Assembly: GCF_036373705.1 (NCBI RefSeq)
Contig: NC_089856.1
Location: forward strand, 981,501-1,045,500
DNA from: Amia ocellicauda
Taxonomy: Eukaryota > Chordata > Actinopteri > Amiiformes > Amiidae
Reading direction: 5' to 3'
DNA length: 64,000 bases
Positions 13,301 to 24,480 of the stretch are shown here, piece by piece. Every line of letters begins with the position of its first letter. Within the stretch, counting starts at the first letter, position 1. Under the pieces are notes generated by a model. That model was not told the origin of the DNA. It saw only the letters and a list, made by a program, of their open reading frames with translations, and ran no database searches. Position numbers and translations under genes: made by a program.

Positions 13301-13875
13301 AACAGTGAAAAAGAAAACTGTTTCCATTTCGCTCTTCTTTCTTCCTCAATTTGTACACACAAACACACAGAACAACACACACACACACACGATGACAAAC
13401 ACACACGAATACAGACACAAACTACACTGGAATATATCATGAGAAATACTGTGAAAATGAAAAAGGACAAAAATTATAACGATAACTATATGATTATTAT
13501 TCTATTCTAGTAATTTCTTGAATAATTGGAATTGTTATTTGTTCAGACGCTGAGAGTCCGGGGGGAGAGGTCTGGTGTATCCAGTCATTCTATATCCAGC
13601 GCTATGGGGGGCTATTATCCCTTGAGTTCCACACAAGCCCCCCACCCTCCCGCAGAACTGCCCTATCTTCCTCCCTGACTGTGAAACAGAGCCGGGCACG
13701 GACAGGACGACAGCCAGCAGAATGACACACACAGAGGGGTGGCCTGTTCTCCACCCTGCCCTTCCTCGGGCCTCTGTTTGTTTCTCTTTGTTCGTGCCTT
13801 TCTTTCTTTAACAGGATCAACAAAACGAAAGCAAAACAAGATGCAAGAATAGCAGAGGTGCCACATAAACAGCCA

Positions 13876-14002
13876 CGGCGCCCAGCTTCCCTTTCTCCTC
13901 TCCCTCTCCTCTCCCTCTTTCCCCCTCTCTCCTCTTTCTCCTCTTCCCTCTTTCCACTTTCCCCACTCCCCCTCCCCCTCTCTCCCTCTCTCCCTCCCTC
14001 TC
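13876..14002. repeat. Polypyrimidine tract (plus strand) directly downstream of the lpar2 stop
   Basis: About 125 bp of nearly pure C/T on the plus strand, which is G/A-rich in the lpar2 transcript. It begins immediately after the stop codon, so it forms the first part of the 3'UTR. Confidence 0.9.
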
Positions 14003-16851
14003 TCAGGCGGTGGAGTGGTTGTAGTTGTTGTCCCCGCTGTCAGACACCGTCTGATCCATCGTGCTGAGCCTCACCATGGTACCGCGGGCGTCGGTGGGGG
14101 CGCGGCCACGCCGGCACAGGCAGCACAGGATCTGCCGGAATGTGTTGCGCATCTCCTGGTCCCGGTACGAGTAGATGATGGGGTTGATCAGCGAGTTGCA
14201 CTCAGCCAGGACCAGGAAGAACTTCTCGCAGGCTAGGACTGAGCATGATTGGCAGTGCAGCCCATCCAACAGCAGCAGAACCAGCCCCGGGGTCCAGCAG
14301 ATCACAAACGCACCTGGGGGGTGAAGAGGGGTGGAGGGGAGAGGAGATTGGTTAAATGTGCAGAGTCACTGACTGGACTGGACTGGACTGCAGAGTCACT
14401 GACTGGACTGGACTGGACTGCAGAGTCACTGACTGGACCAGTCCAGTTCATGACCTTGCTCAGGGTAGTCTGCGTAGCATAAATATTGACACACTGCAGC
14501 AAGCTGTGTGTGCGGACAGGGTGTGACGGGTGTGTAAACACTCTTACTGTGGCCGAGTCCCACCACCTGAGCCTACTACAGAATTGAAACATGGCTGCCT
14601 AACCACGTCACCAAACCCTGATAGCCCTGTTATTTTATTGCCTTGAACACACGTGATAGAGCCCTGCACCCCCGCTGTGCAATGTGCTGCACTCTGGGCC
14701 TGGCGGGACTGGAAGAAAAAGCTGGTAGACTTTCGTGTGATGCAACATGGCTGCCAAACCATGTGAGCGATTCTTTCAACTTCATAATAATAGGAATAAT
14801 AGTAATAGTAATCGCTCCCTTTCCCTTCATAGCCCTCAGCCTCTCTCATCTGTGGATACAATTTCAAAATAACCCCTCCTCTCTGAGCCCAGGTTCCAGG
14901 TGGCTGTGGGGCCCCGGCCTACATAGAACCAGCGCCGTCTGGTCCAGACCTGCTCTCAGACACCCCCCCGCCCCTCCCCACGCCGAACGGCATCTGTGCT
15001 GCGCCAGGCCGTGTGTCAGAGGTATGCCTGGCTGTGCAGGGGCTTGTAGGACGAGAGAGAGAGAGGGGTAGAGAGAGAGAGAGGGAGAGAGGGAGGGGGA
15101 GAATTTGAATTTGAAAAGGGGGGGGAATCTGTTCCACACCTACAACCACTACCCCGCCTGTCATCTCCACCCCTGGCTGCCTCGGGGCACCGGGAGCTGT
15201 TTGAACAGGCCAGCTGGCCCGTCGGGGGGGAGGGAGTGGGAAAACAGCGAGGGAAAAGGGGGGGGCGGGGAAAGGGGTGATATAGAGAGAGGGACAGAAG
15301 TTTGCACATGTCTGTTAACTCTTGAAAGTGGTTTTCGCAGTTCTGTTGGTGCTACGTTCACGTTTCCAGGTTGCAGTTTCTGTAAGTGTTGCTCTTGCCT
15401 GGCGAGGGAGTTATCTGGCAAATCTGGTGTCACTTCGTCACGACAAATCTGTCTTTTATTTGCACTTCACAGAGCGAGGAGGGAGGGAGGAGGGAGGGAG
15501 GGAGGAAGTGGCACAGTGAGGCAGGGCGGGCGGACTGGTTGAGCCGGCTGTGTCAAGGGGTGTACCTGTGTGTGTGCGAGTGAGTGTGCATGTGTGTTAG
15601 GATGTGATGTATGGTGTCAGTGTGCGTGAAGGTGTCTGGCTGTGCGCATGTGTGAGCTGAGATACAGACAACGCACTCCAGTACAGCACAGTGCACTACA
15701 GTCTGGAGCCGAGTACTACACTATAGTAGACGGTAGACAATATGATGGTACAGCACGGCATGATAGAGAACTGGTTCCGTGGTCCTGGAGCACCCGGTAC
15801 CCTGAACTCTGAATTACTTAATTGAACACTTAATTGAACAAATCATTTCCTAATTCAGTGTTTTAATGGTTTTATACAGTAGGGGTTTTAATCAAATAGA
15901 ACATTGTATAAAGAACTTAAATAACCAACTCCTTTATTATGCAGTTTAAAAAGTCAAATCTAAGCAGACTGTTACTCCAATTAAGGTTCAATTAAGTGAT
16001 TGAGAGCTCAGTTGGAACAAACACCAGCAGGGTTGGGGTCCCCAGAACCTGGGAGCCCCTGCCTTGCCTTCCCCTCCCACCTCCTTGCACTCACCCAGGA
16101 TCATGAACACAGTCTTCATCAGGCTGATGACGGTCTCCTTGTGCCGCGCCTGCGAGGTGTGCTGGGACATGTGGCAGGCCTTGCGCCGCACATACACGAA
16201 AATGCGCGTGTAGACCACCACCATGATGGAGAACGTGACCAGGTTCAGCACGGCCCAGAACACCAGGTAGCTGCGGCTGTAGAGTGGCGCCATGGTGGAG
16301 CAGTCGGGCAGGTCGCACAGGCAGTGCCAGCCCATGCAGGGCACCAGGCCCATGATGATGGCCACCAGCCAGATGAGCAGGATGAGGCACAGCACACGCC
16401 GGTTGGTCATGTTGCTGTGCAGCTGCATGGTGAAGATGGTCTGGTGCCGCTCCACGGCCACGGCCAGCAGATTGACCACGGAGGCGGTCAGGCTGGTGTC
16501 CACGAGGCCCTGCCGCACGAACCACTGGGTCTTAGACAGCTTCATGGTATTGGGCCCGGTGTGGAACATCAGGTACATGTAGGAGATGCCAGCGAACAGG
16601 TCAGCGGCCGCCAGGTTGCCCAGCAGGTAGTAGATGGGGAAGTGGAAGCGTCGGTTGATAATGATGGCAGTCATAACCAGGATGTTGGCCAGCATGACGA
16701 TGATGCTCACAGTCAGTCCCATGCCCACCACCAGGAGCTCCTTTGTCCCCCATACCGTGCTGATGTTCTTGCTGCTGTGGTTGTAGAAGAACACCACTGA
16801 CTGGTTAAAGTAGCAGTTGGGGGCGTCCATGCCAACGATGTCTAGCACCAT
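14003..16851 (-). CDS. lpar2: Lysophosphatidic acid receptor 2 (class A GPCR), two coding exons
   Basis: Coding exons are 16851-16095 and 14313-14003, giving 355 residues. The intron (GTGAGT/AG) splits a Gly codon in TM6 just after MILG, the intron position shared by LPA1-3 genes. The N-terminus carries likely N-glycosylation sites (NQS, NHS, NIS). Seven membrane helices follow, with NRRFHFPIYYLLGNLAAADL in TM2, Arg113-Gln114 at the phospholipid-binding 3.28/3.29 positions (Gln marks LPA receptors, Glu S1P receptors), ERH at 134-136 in place of DRY, and NPIIY at 296-300. A Cys cluster (LCCLC) suggests palmitoylation, and the tail ends in STA, a weak PDZ-ligand form. YTRIF, YVRR and LLLLDGLHC favour LPAR2 over LPAR1 or LPAR3. 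The only ATG in good context starts MVLDIVG; the codon 8 triplets upstream in the same frame is TTG. It couples LPA binding to G proteins at the plasma membrane. Confidence 0.9.
14363..14445. repeat. Three copies of the GGACT/CAGAGTCACTGA tandem repeat
   Basis: The unit is a GGACT pentamer run joined to GCAGAGTCACTGACT. It is the same motif that forms the kilobase array at 34333-35350. Confidence 0.85.
15771..16050. mobile_element. Palindromic AATTAA-rich interspersed element, copy 1
   Basis: The left arm has TCCTGGAGCACCC, then TTACTTAATTGAAC and TTAATTGAACAAAT. The right arm has the inverted equivalent (CAATTAAGG, TTCAATTAAGTGATTGAGAG, CCAGCAGGG, GGGGTCCCCAGAACC). Inverted arms of roughly 80 bp flank an AT-rich centre. 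This looks like a foldback MITE; two other copies lie at 39875 and 46583. Confidence 0.65.
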
Positions 16852-17369
16852 GGTCGCTTCTGTGTGTTCGTCCAATCGGTTGTGTTAATTGGTTAATTAA
16901 CTGTTAATCAGTTTTTGTTTTTTTCTTCTTAAACCTGCTTATTTCTGTTTTACTTTTACTTCCTGGACACACATTGCCATTCTGTTTTTTTATTAATTCA
17001 TCGATTACTTTATTATTCCAGTCGAGATCAGCGACAGACCCAGGCCCGGCCTCCTGTGGCCCGTGACTGCCCCTATGCTGTGCTCTCCAGACCAATCCAC
17101 TGGCTGATCGACTGCGTTGGAGTGACGGGACTCTGTCCCCGGCTCTGCAACCAACCGGTCCTGTTGGAAGCTCCCTCGCTCTCTCTCTCCCTCTCTTCTC
17201 TTTCAGGGACCTGATCTGCGAAAACAACCAATATTTTCAGTTTTACGGCTTTTCTTCTGAATAATGACCCACAAAACAAAACTATGACTATTTGAAACAC
17301 AAAATGTGATTTATGAATTAATCTCAGAAAGGTACAGCACAGTCTAGAACACTATTATGGACCGTAGAG

Positions 17370-17625
17370 CGCAGCACATTACATACAGTACAACACAAAA
17401 GCACACGCTCTGCTAGAATCCAGCACACGGCACAGACTACACACTAGAATCCAGCACAGTACAATAATGCAGCCCACGGCACACACTATACTAGAATGCA
17501 GCACATGGCACACACTACACACTATAATACAGCACACGGCACACGCTATAATACAGCACACGGCACACGGCACACATTAGAATGCAGCACAGTACAATAA
17601 GACAGCACTAGAGCACCGCAGCACG
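17370..17625. repeat. Imperfect tandem repeat, CAGCACACGGCACAC-type unit
   Basis: Units of about 25-45 bp containing TAGAAT, CCAGCACACGGCACA and CTACACAC recur with variable spacing. Confidence 0.7.
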
Positions 17626-18432
17626 CTTCAGTTCAGCAGATCACAGTGGGCCAGAGTTCAGGCCACCGAGCCTCATCCACTCACACTGAGACACACCTTA
17701 TAATTATCCAGCTGTAATCTGACCCAGGGCCGAGCGCAGCGCCTGCACAACTGCACCGAGACGGAGCGACAGAGACAGGAAGAGGGCGGGAGAGAGAAGA
17801 CAGGGGGAGAGGGCAAGGAACAGAGAAAGACCGAAAGAGACGTACAGAGAGAGAGAGAGAGAGCACTTCCCAGAAGAGCAGATAAAGACAGCCCCTCACA
17901 GACAGACGGACGCTCTGTGTATCTGTTCATCACATCCTCACACACACACACACACACACACAATGACAATCTACAAGCACACACATTGACAATATACTTT
18001 CAACAAAACAAACAGCACACTGTACAGTGTAGTAAAGTGCAGTGTAGTGTAGTACAGTGGAGTATTGCGTCGTATAGTGTGGTTGAGTGCAGTACAGTGC
18101 AGTGTATTCTATGGATTTGCCTCAGAAGCGCTAGTTCTCCGGTTCTGTAAATGAAAGCAGAATTCCTAAATGAGCTCATTATTATTGTTGTTGTTGGGTT
18201 GTCCAGGGAAACTCAGACACGCACGCAAACACGCACACGCACACACAAACATACAGACATTCATAGACACACACACACAATACAGGCACATGCGCCCACT
18301 CAAACATATACATTTCCATGCATACACACAAACACACACACAGCTTGCATTCCCCCACAGTGACACAGAGCAATTCCTGTTTACCACATGCCTCCAGGCA
18401 GCCCCAGCCATAATCACACACAAATACTCAGT

Positions 18433-18469
<37 letters not shown>

Positions 18470-19639
18470 CCCTGTCTTCTTTCTGTTCAGCTCACTGGCA
18501 TCTTTATCACCAACAATCAGATAAGAGCTCAACAAGCGATATATATTAAACCTCTTCTCAGCCTGGCTCTCCTTCTGAAAAGGAGGGAGAGGAAGGAGAG
18601 GACAGAACGGCAGGGCCTGAGAATGTGAGGGGGAGGGAGAGACAGAGAGAAGGGGGGTGACTGTGCATGGATACACACTGTGTAAAGTGTCTGCGTCCAA
18701 ACTGGAATGAAAACAGAACAAACAAACACACTGAGATACTGGACTGGGCAGGGAAGAGCCATGTGAATATTTAGTCCAGTCCAGTCCAGTCAGTGACACT
18801 GCAGCAGTCCAGTCTTTGATGTTAATGTATATGTCAACCTATAATCCTCTCTCACCATGTTAACAACACGAAAACATCCACTTGTGTTCAGTGAAAGTCG
18901 CACTCTGATGAAAGCTTTATGCACATTTTACTCCTTTTTCTTTTTTTTACAGGCACAGGAAGAGTAATAAAACGCAGACGCTCTGAACGCGTGATTTTAG
19001 AAAAAAGTGAATTTCACAAAAATGTTTTTAATAAACTCCTTTCAAAGGGATTCATGTAAGATGCATCCTGGACCACGTCCCACTTTCTGTGCACCAAATA
19101 TTAAAGACATGATTTGGTGACAACACCACCTTGGAAACAGACTTGAATCCAACAGCCCTGGTGCCCAGCTCCGTCTCTCGGCCCTTTTCGGAAACACGGC
19201 TTCCGTTCAGGTGAAACCACAGCACAGGGATGTCATTTCACACAGACAGCAGCTCAGAGAGGTGTGGGAGCGTGCTGCTGCTGCTACACACTCTCTACAC
19301 CCCCACAGCGCCCCTCTGTCCCAGTCTCTGGTCCTGTCTTTGCTTTCTTTTCCTTTCAGTTACTAAGCTAGATAAAGAGTCTCTCGGCTCTGGTCAGCTC
19401 AGGGCCCCTGGGGTCCCCTGGAACACAGTGCTGCAGGACAGCGGGGCCCCAGGGCTCACACAGCGCAGATCTGATCAACAGGGCCTTGAACGCAATTGTG
19501 ATTTCAGCTCACTTCAGTTATTTGCTTCTGTGGTCTTGTCTGATTTCTGCATCTTCTTTTCTGATTAACTTGGTGCTCAAACGCTTCCTGTAGAGATTGA
19601 TGCTTCATTTGCATTTTGTATTTAATTGTATTAGTGAAC

Positions 19640-19705
19640 CTTTGTAATGCTCCTGTAACCCGTAAGCTGCCCTGGATGAGGCCGTCTGCCAGTCAATCAA
19701 TCATA
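19640..19705 (+). repeat. SINE/LINE-type 3' tail fragment
   Basis: GCCCTGGATGAGGCCGTCTG followed by CCA and short AATC repeats matches the widespread fish SINE 3' tail consensus (CCTGGATAAGGGCGTCTGCC). A second fragment is at 46375-46430. Confidence 0.6.
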
Positions 19706-22700
19706 ATAGTGAGATGGAAATTAAAAAGGCAACCCAGAATGGAAACCACTGGGTACTGAGTTTCCTTGTTATCTAACACTGTACAGAACATAAATACATT
19801 CTGTCTGTTTCACAGATCCTTGTTGAGTTTGAGTGGCATCAAACAAAGCCCTCGACCACACTGAACCATACGGGATGGAAGAAGGCAAACAGCGATCTGT
19901 AAACATCAGGGGTTTGAGCTGAACTGTACAGGAAACACTTGGCACAGTTTACCAGAAAAGACTAAACAGAAATTATATCAATAGAGGCCACCCCCCAACC
20001 CTACTTCCCAGCACGTTCACACTCACTCACACAGACAAGGCAGGTTTAGCACACTGTGCTCTTGATAAGGTTTTGTATATTTGGACCTGGTGGGTGAGGG
20101 GGCAGTCAGTCCACGGTGAAAGCGCTGCGGTTTGGAGGGCAACCCTGATTGGTGCGCTAAATTTAATTTCAAGGCAACTTTTAGCGCAATTACTGAAAAC
20201 CGTGCTCTCAAAATGCGTTCAGTGTACATGGCTGTGCAGGACTATATTAAACTGCACCCTGGATTATACTGCCCTACACAGCTCCTACTGAACAAACACA
20301 CTGAGATTGTTCTGAAGTTAACACAACTGAACCTTTAACCTAAACTTTACCCTGACACCGACTAGAGAGATAGCTAGAGGAATCGACCTCCCCGTAATGA
20401 AGACGGTGCCAAGTGGGGCCCTTGACCTCCGCAGATTTCACACAGCCAGGGGCGGCGGGGCCACGTGCCGAAAACTGACAGCAGCAGAAGTGAAAAAGGA
20501 AGCATTGAAGAGGCTGTATTGCTTTAGTTATTTTTAGCATTTGCTATCATAATCCAAAAAGTGTGTAAACATCTAATGAAGTCTAGGAGCTCTGCATTGC
20601 AGCTGCCAGACAATTTCTCAGGCTCAAACAAACGAAACCAAAGGCTTGAATAATGTATGTACTGGAATAATGACTCTGTAGATCAGCCTCTCTCGTCAGC
20701 AGCCGTGTTGTTATTTTCTAAATTAAAGTTTTTAAAATGACTTTGAAAAGGGAGAGAATCCCATGTCAGTGAACGACCTGGACACTGCAGAAACCGTAAT
20801 TATGGACTACATTAATAAAGGGACTTTTCTGTCAAATATATCAAGAGAAGTGTGTATTGAGAAAACCGTGACAGTAAATAAATATAATAAACGGCGGCAA
20901 CTTTTTAACTTGCCGAAATTATTGTTCAAGTCTGTTTTACATAAAAAACATGAATTGAAACGCTCGGGTAGCCAAACTGCGGGTTTAATTTGAAGTGATT
21001 GGTGTCGTCGCTTCATCAGTCTTGCTTGACTCGTTTATCTGGCATTCAAACCCACAGGGCTTTAACACGGAGCAAGAAACCCAACTTGTCCGCAAAAGAA
21101 AGTGCGCACAGTCCATTACTACTTTTGTCATAATAATGATAAACTCTATAAAGAACAACCGATATCCTTCTGGTTATACTTAAAATAATACAAATATAAC
21201 AATAACCCCGGAGGAAATTTTGTACAAGGATATTTTACTATAAGGATACTATTAGGCTACTCCAATAATAATACATTAATGGACATATGTATTGTGACAC
21301 TGAAGCGCCTCAGAGGCACGGAAGGGGTTTGATTAACAGCAATCAAACGCAATACACAAGCCGCCCGCATCACCTGGCCCTTTTGACATGCAAACAGCCC
21401 CGTCCTGCTCAAGAGCCCCCCACCCCCCAGGCTTTGATTGTGCCAGATAAGGCCGACGCACAGCGGGGACAGCACCTCGCCGCGCCGGGCTGGGGGTTCC
21501 CGGACTCGCTCATTTTCTACGGCAATTCAGAGAACAGTGCGTTTTATTTTTCATTATGACGTCTATCGATCCCAGCGGCGCGTCACGCCCCTGCCCTCGA
21601 CGTCACTTTATTCGTCCCAGATGACTGAAATCAACAACAATCAGCTCTGTTTAACTCAGACACCTGCGACAAATGTAGATACGGATTCGGCAGTGGCGGG
21701 GTTGTGGGCAGACAGACAGACAGACAGACAGACAGATAAGTTCTTCCAGTAAGAACTCCCGAGAATGAACACTGAGATTTAATCTTTGAATACACAGACC
21801 CCCCACCCCACACACACAAAACAGCACAAAAATCAATGTGCCTTTTTAAAAAAGCTTCGTTGCAGGAAACTCGCTAACTCTTTCACAAATGCACAGAAAG
21901 CTCCGTGACTGTCTTTTTGGAAATCAGATATTTACATGCATCCTCCTACAGAGGGCTGGGGAGAGTTTGCGCATACAGAACACATACAGCACTATTTACA
22001 TCTTGGGAAGCATCCAATTTTATTTGTTTATTTTATTATACATTTCTGAAATTCAAAAAACGTACTTTTGAGCGGGTCTGTTCGTGTGAAAGGCACCAGA
22101 GAGCCGCGGTTTACAGTGACCTACACACGGCAATGCCTTGCAAATACGCAGTACACACTTGGGCTAAGTTATTATTACATGTAATCATATGAATAATTAT
22201 ACCAATTACATAGATTATAAATACAAGCGGAAAATAAACATTTATATTATTGAAACCGTGATGTTTCAGGTTACACAATCTACACACTACAAAGAGTTCT
22301 CTCATTTAAAAGTATATATTCTTGACACTGTCACCAATAATACTATCCACAGGGCGAAAAAGTGTCCTTCTATTGTTCCCATCTTCAAAACAAATGAGTC
22401 ACAGTAAACTGTAATTACCCCCGAGTAGCCATTCCTGAAACGTATCAATTTAGAAACAGCCTTGCAGAGCCGTGCCAGCGGTCCTGGGACACTTGGAGCC
22501 GGCCTGGCACAGGGGAGAGTGCCAGCCCCGCTATATCTATACCATACCCCTCCCTGACTGAACCAGCAGCACCCGCATTACTACGCCAGCAAAACCCGCG
22601 TCAATTACAGTGAGAGTGAGTGAGTGAGGGTGAGGGTGAGGGTGAGGGTGCTGGTTTCAGCTATTTGACGGAAGTGAGTATGTAGCTCGCTGTGTATCTG

Positions 22701-22725
22701 AAATGGTGTACATACACATACATAC

Positions 22726-22766
<41 letters not shown>

Positions 22767-22839
22767 GTACATGTCCACACCGCGCTGCGGGCTCAGCTGC
22801 TGCTCTCCTGTTACACAGCCTGTACTCAACAGACAAAAC

Positions 22840-23165
22840 TTACTTCTCTTTCTTCAGACGCTGTCCGACTCCCGATCCCCTGCACTTCAGCCCCCGGATT
22901 GACCCCCAACTCCCCCCACACACACACACACACCCGCCCGCCGCTGCGCTCCGCTCGCCTACCTGTCTGCAGCCGTGCGCGGGCCCGGCTCTCTGGGCGC
23001 GGCTCCGAGTGTCGGTACAGCACGGCGCGCCCCCGCGGCCACAGTGCACAACCTGGGCTGTCGGCCCCGCCCACGCCCCGCCCCCGGCCCGCCAGCCTGC
23101 AGTCGCTGCTTCTCCGGCCCATAGAGCCGCGCTGCGCCGCTGTATCTGGACATGTCCCGCATTGC
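22840..23165 (-). promoter_or_regulatory. GC- and CpG-rich block, candidate lpar2 promoter or first exon
   Basis: This 300-bp stretch is strikingly richer in G+C and CpG than its surroundings and contains GC boxes (CCCCGCCC). On the minus strand GCAGACAG|GTAGGCGAG near 22952-22968 would be a good splice donor ending a non-coding exon. It lies about 6 kb upstream of the lpar2 start with no other gene between. Assignment to lpar2 is inference. Confidence 0.4.
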
Positions 23166-23559
23166 ACGACCACTATCTGAGCACAACTGTATTTTTACCC
23201 CCTCTGAGGGGCCGACGAGGCACAACCCACCCCTGAGGCCCCCCACCATGGAGGCTAACAGTGCACCCACACCCCAAGGACTGTTGATGTTCCAACCCCC
23301 CCACCCCCGAGGCCCCCACCAGAGGGGAGACCACAGCCAGCAGCACCAACTAAGAACTCTCTGATCTCCTTGCTGCTGTAATAAGTATACTGCCTGAAGG
23401 GGAGGCAAACATTAGGCCTGAGCCCTAAGCCGTGGACCCCCAGAGATTCATTTTCTCCTACATGCCATCCATAGGGGCTTTAGTTTTTCTCTCCTCCGTG
23501 CCAAATGGTTTATTTAATGTTGGTTTTCTTTATTTACTGTTAAAGGTCTATTTTTATTT

Positions 23560-24480
23560 ATATAGTTCCACAGGGATCAGTACTAGGGCCTTTGCTTTTT
23601 CTAATCTATATTAATGATCAGGACTCTGGGATAGTTAGCAAACTTGTCAAATTTGCAGATGATACTAAAATTGGCGGCTCAGCAGATACAATCTCGGCAG
23701 CACAGGCTATTCAGAGGGACTTAGATAATATTCAGCTGTGGGCGACACCTGGCAGATGAAATTCAATGTGGACGAGTGCAAGGTAATACATGCAGGTAAC
23801 AAAAATGTCCACTATAATGACACTGTGGGAGGAACAGAACTGGATGAAGTAACGCATGAGAAAGAACTAGGAGTCTATGTGGACTCCTCACTTTCTCCAG
23901 CCAAACAGTGTGGGGAAGCAATAAAAAAGGCAAACACAATGCTAGGGTATATTGTCAAAAGTGTAGAATTGAGAACAAGGGCAGTGATGTTCAGACTGTA
24001 CAATGCACTAGTTAGAGCTCATCTGGATACTGTGGACAGTTCTGGGCTCCACACTTCAAGAAAGATATCGCTGCTCTAGAGGCAGTTCAGAGGAGAGCAA
24101 CCAGACTTATTCCAGGTCTGAAGGGAAAGTCCTACTGAGAGACTGAGGAACTGAACCTTTTCACCCTGGAACAGAGGAGACTACGTGGGGACTTGATCCA
24201 AGTCTTCAAAATCATGAAAGGCATCGACCACATCAAACCAGAGGAGCTTTTCCAGATCAGCAGGGACACACGCACCCGGGACACAAATGGAAATTGGGCT
24301 TCAAGGCATTCGAGACAGAAAACAGGAGACACTTCTTCACACACGTTTTGCCACTGGTCTGTGTGTGTGTGTCGTGTTTGCTCCCGTGTCTGTAGGATCC
24401 CACTGTACACACAGACACTATCAGAGCTCAGGGCTCAGTCCGCTGCGGCTGCTCTCAGTGGACAGAGACAGTGAAGGATC
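23560..24480 (+). pseudogene. Truncated non-LTR retrotransposon (LINE) reverse transcriptase, 3' part
   Basis: The plus strand encodes [18 protein letters not shown] and then [10 protein letters not shown], reverse-transcriptase motifs with the catalytic FADD form of YxDD. After a frameshift near 23742 the frame continues as [16 protein letters not shown]. It ends in RRLRGDLIQVFKIMKGID-like sequence, the thumb and C-terminal region typical of jockey-superfamily (CR1/Rex-like) elements. The endonuclease and 5' half are missing and there are frame breaks around 23742, 24025 and 24140, so the copy is dead and 5'-truncated. Confidence 0.85.

Larger units (their letters stand above)
8791..14002. 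other. Intergenic DNA between convergent pbx4 and lpar2; lpar2 3'UTR at its right end
   Basis: No coding exon was found. The rightmost part is the 3'UTR of lpar2 (minus strand). Minus-strand AATAAA-type signals (TTTATT on the plus strand) occur near 10132 and 11840, so the 3'UTR could be several kilobases long. The stretch also holds a GACA tetramer run (9507-9532), an AT microsatellite, a 26-base T run (12366-12390) and an ACAAT pentamer patch (12505-12580). Confidence 0.5.
14314..16094 (-). other. lpar2 intron (TM6) with repeats
   Basis: A 1.78 kb intron holding three roughly 35-bp copies of the CTGGACTGGACTGCAGAGTCA repeat (14363-14445), GA-rich tracts around 15050-15110 and 15475-15510, and a palindromic interspersed element at its 5' end (15771-16050). 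No exon is seen in it. Confidence 0.8.
16852..22800. other. Upstream region of lpar2; no coding gene supported
   Basis: It contains imperfect tandem repeats with TAGAATCCAGCACACGGCAC-like units (17370-17625), CA microsatellites (17939-17961, 18437-18468, 22731-22763), a short GTCCA run (18770-18795), a SINE-type tail (19640-19705) and a GACA tetramer run (21709-21736). A 76-codon open frame at 20763-20993 shows no recognisable motif. Non-coding 5' exons of lpar2 could lie here but cannot be recognised. Confidence 0.5.

Noticed and set aside
16000..16800. 266-codon plus-strand His/Gln/Val-rich frame
   Set aside because: Antisense shadow of the lpar2 first coding exon.
20763..20993. 76-codon frame in AT-rich DNA (MSVNDLDTAETVIMDYINKG start)
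   Set aside because: Not obviously repetitive, but it has no recognisable motif, no clear splice context and no neighbour evidence. It was left unannotated; a protein or conservation search would be decisive.
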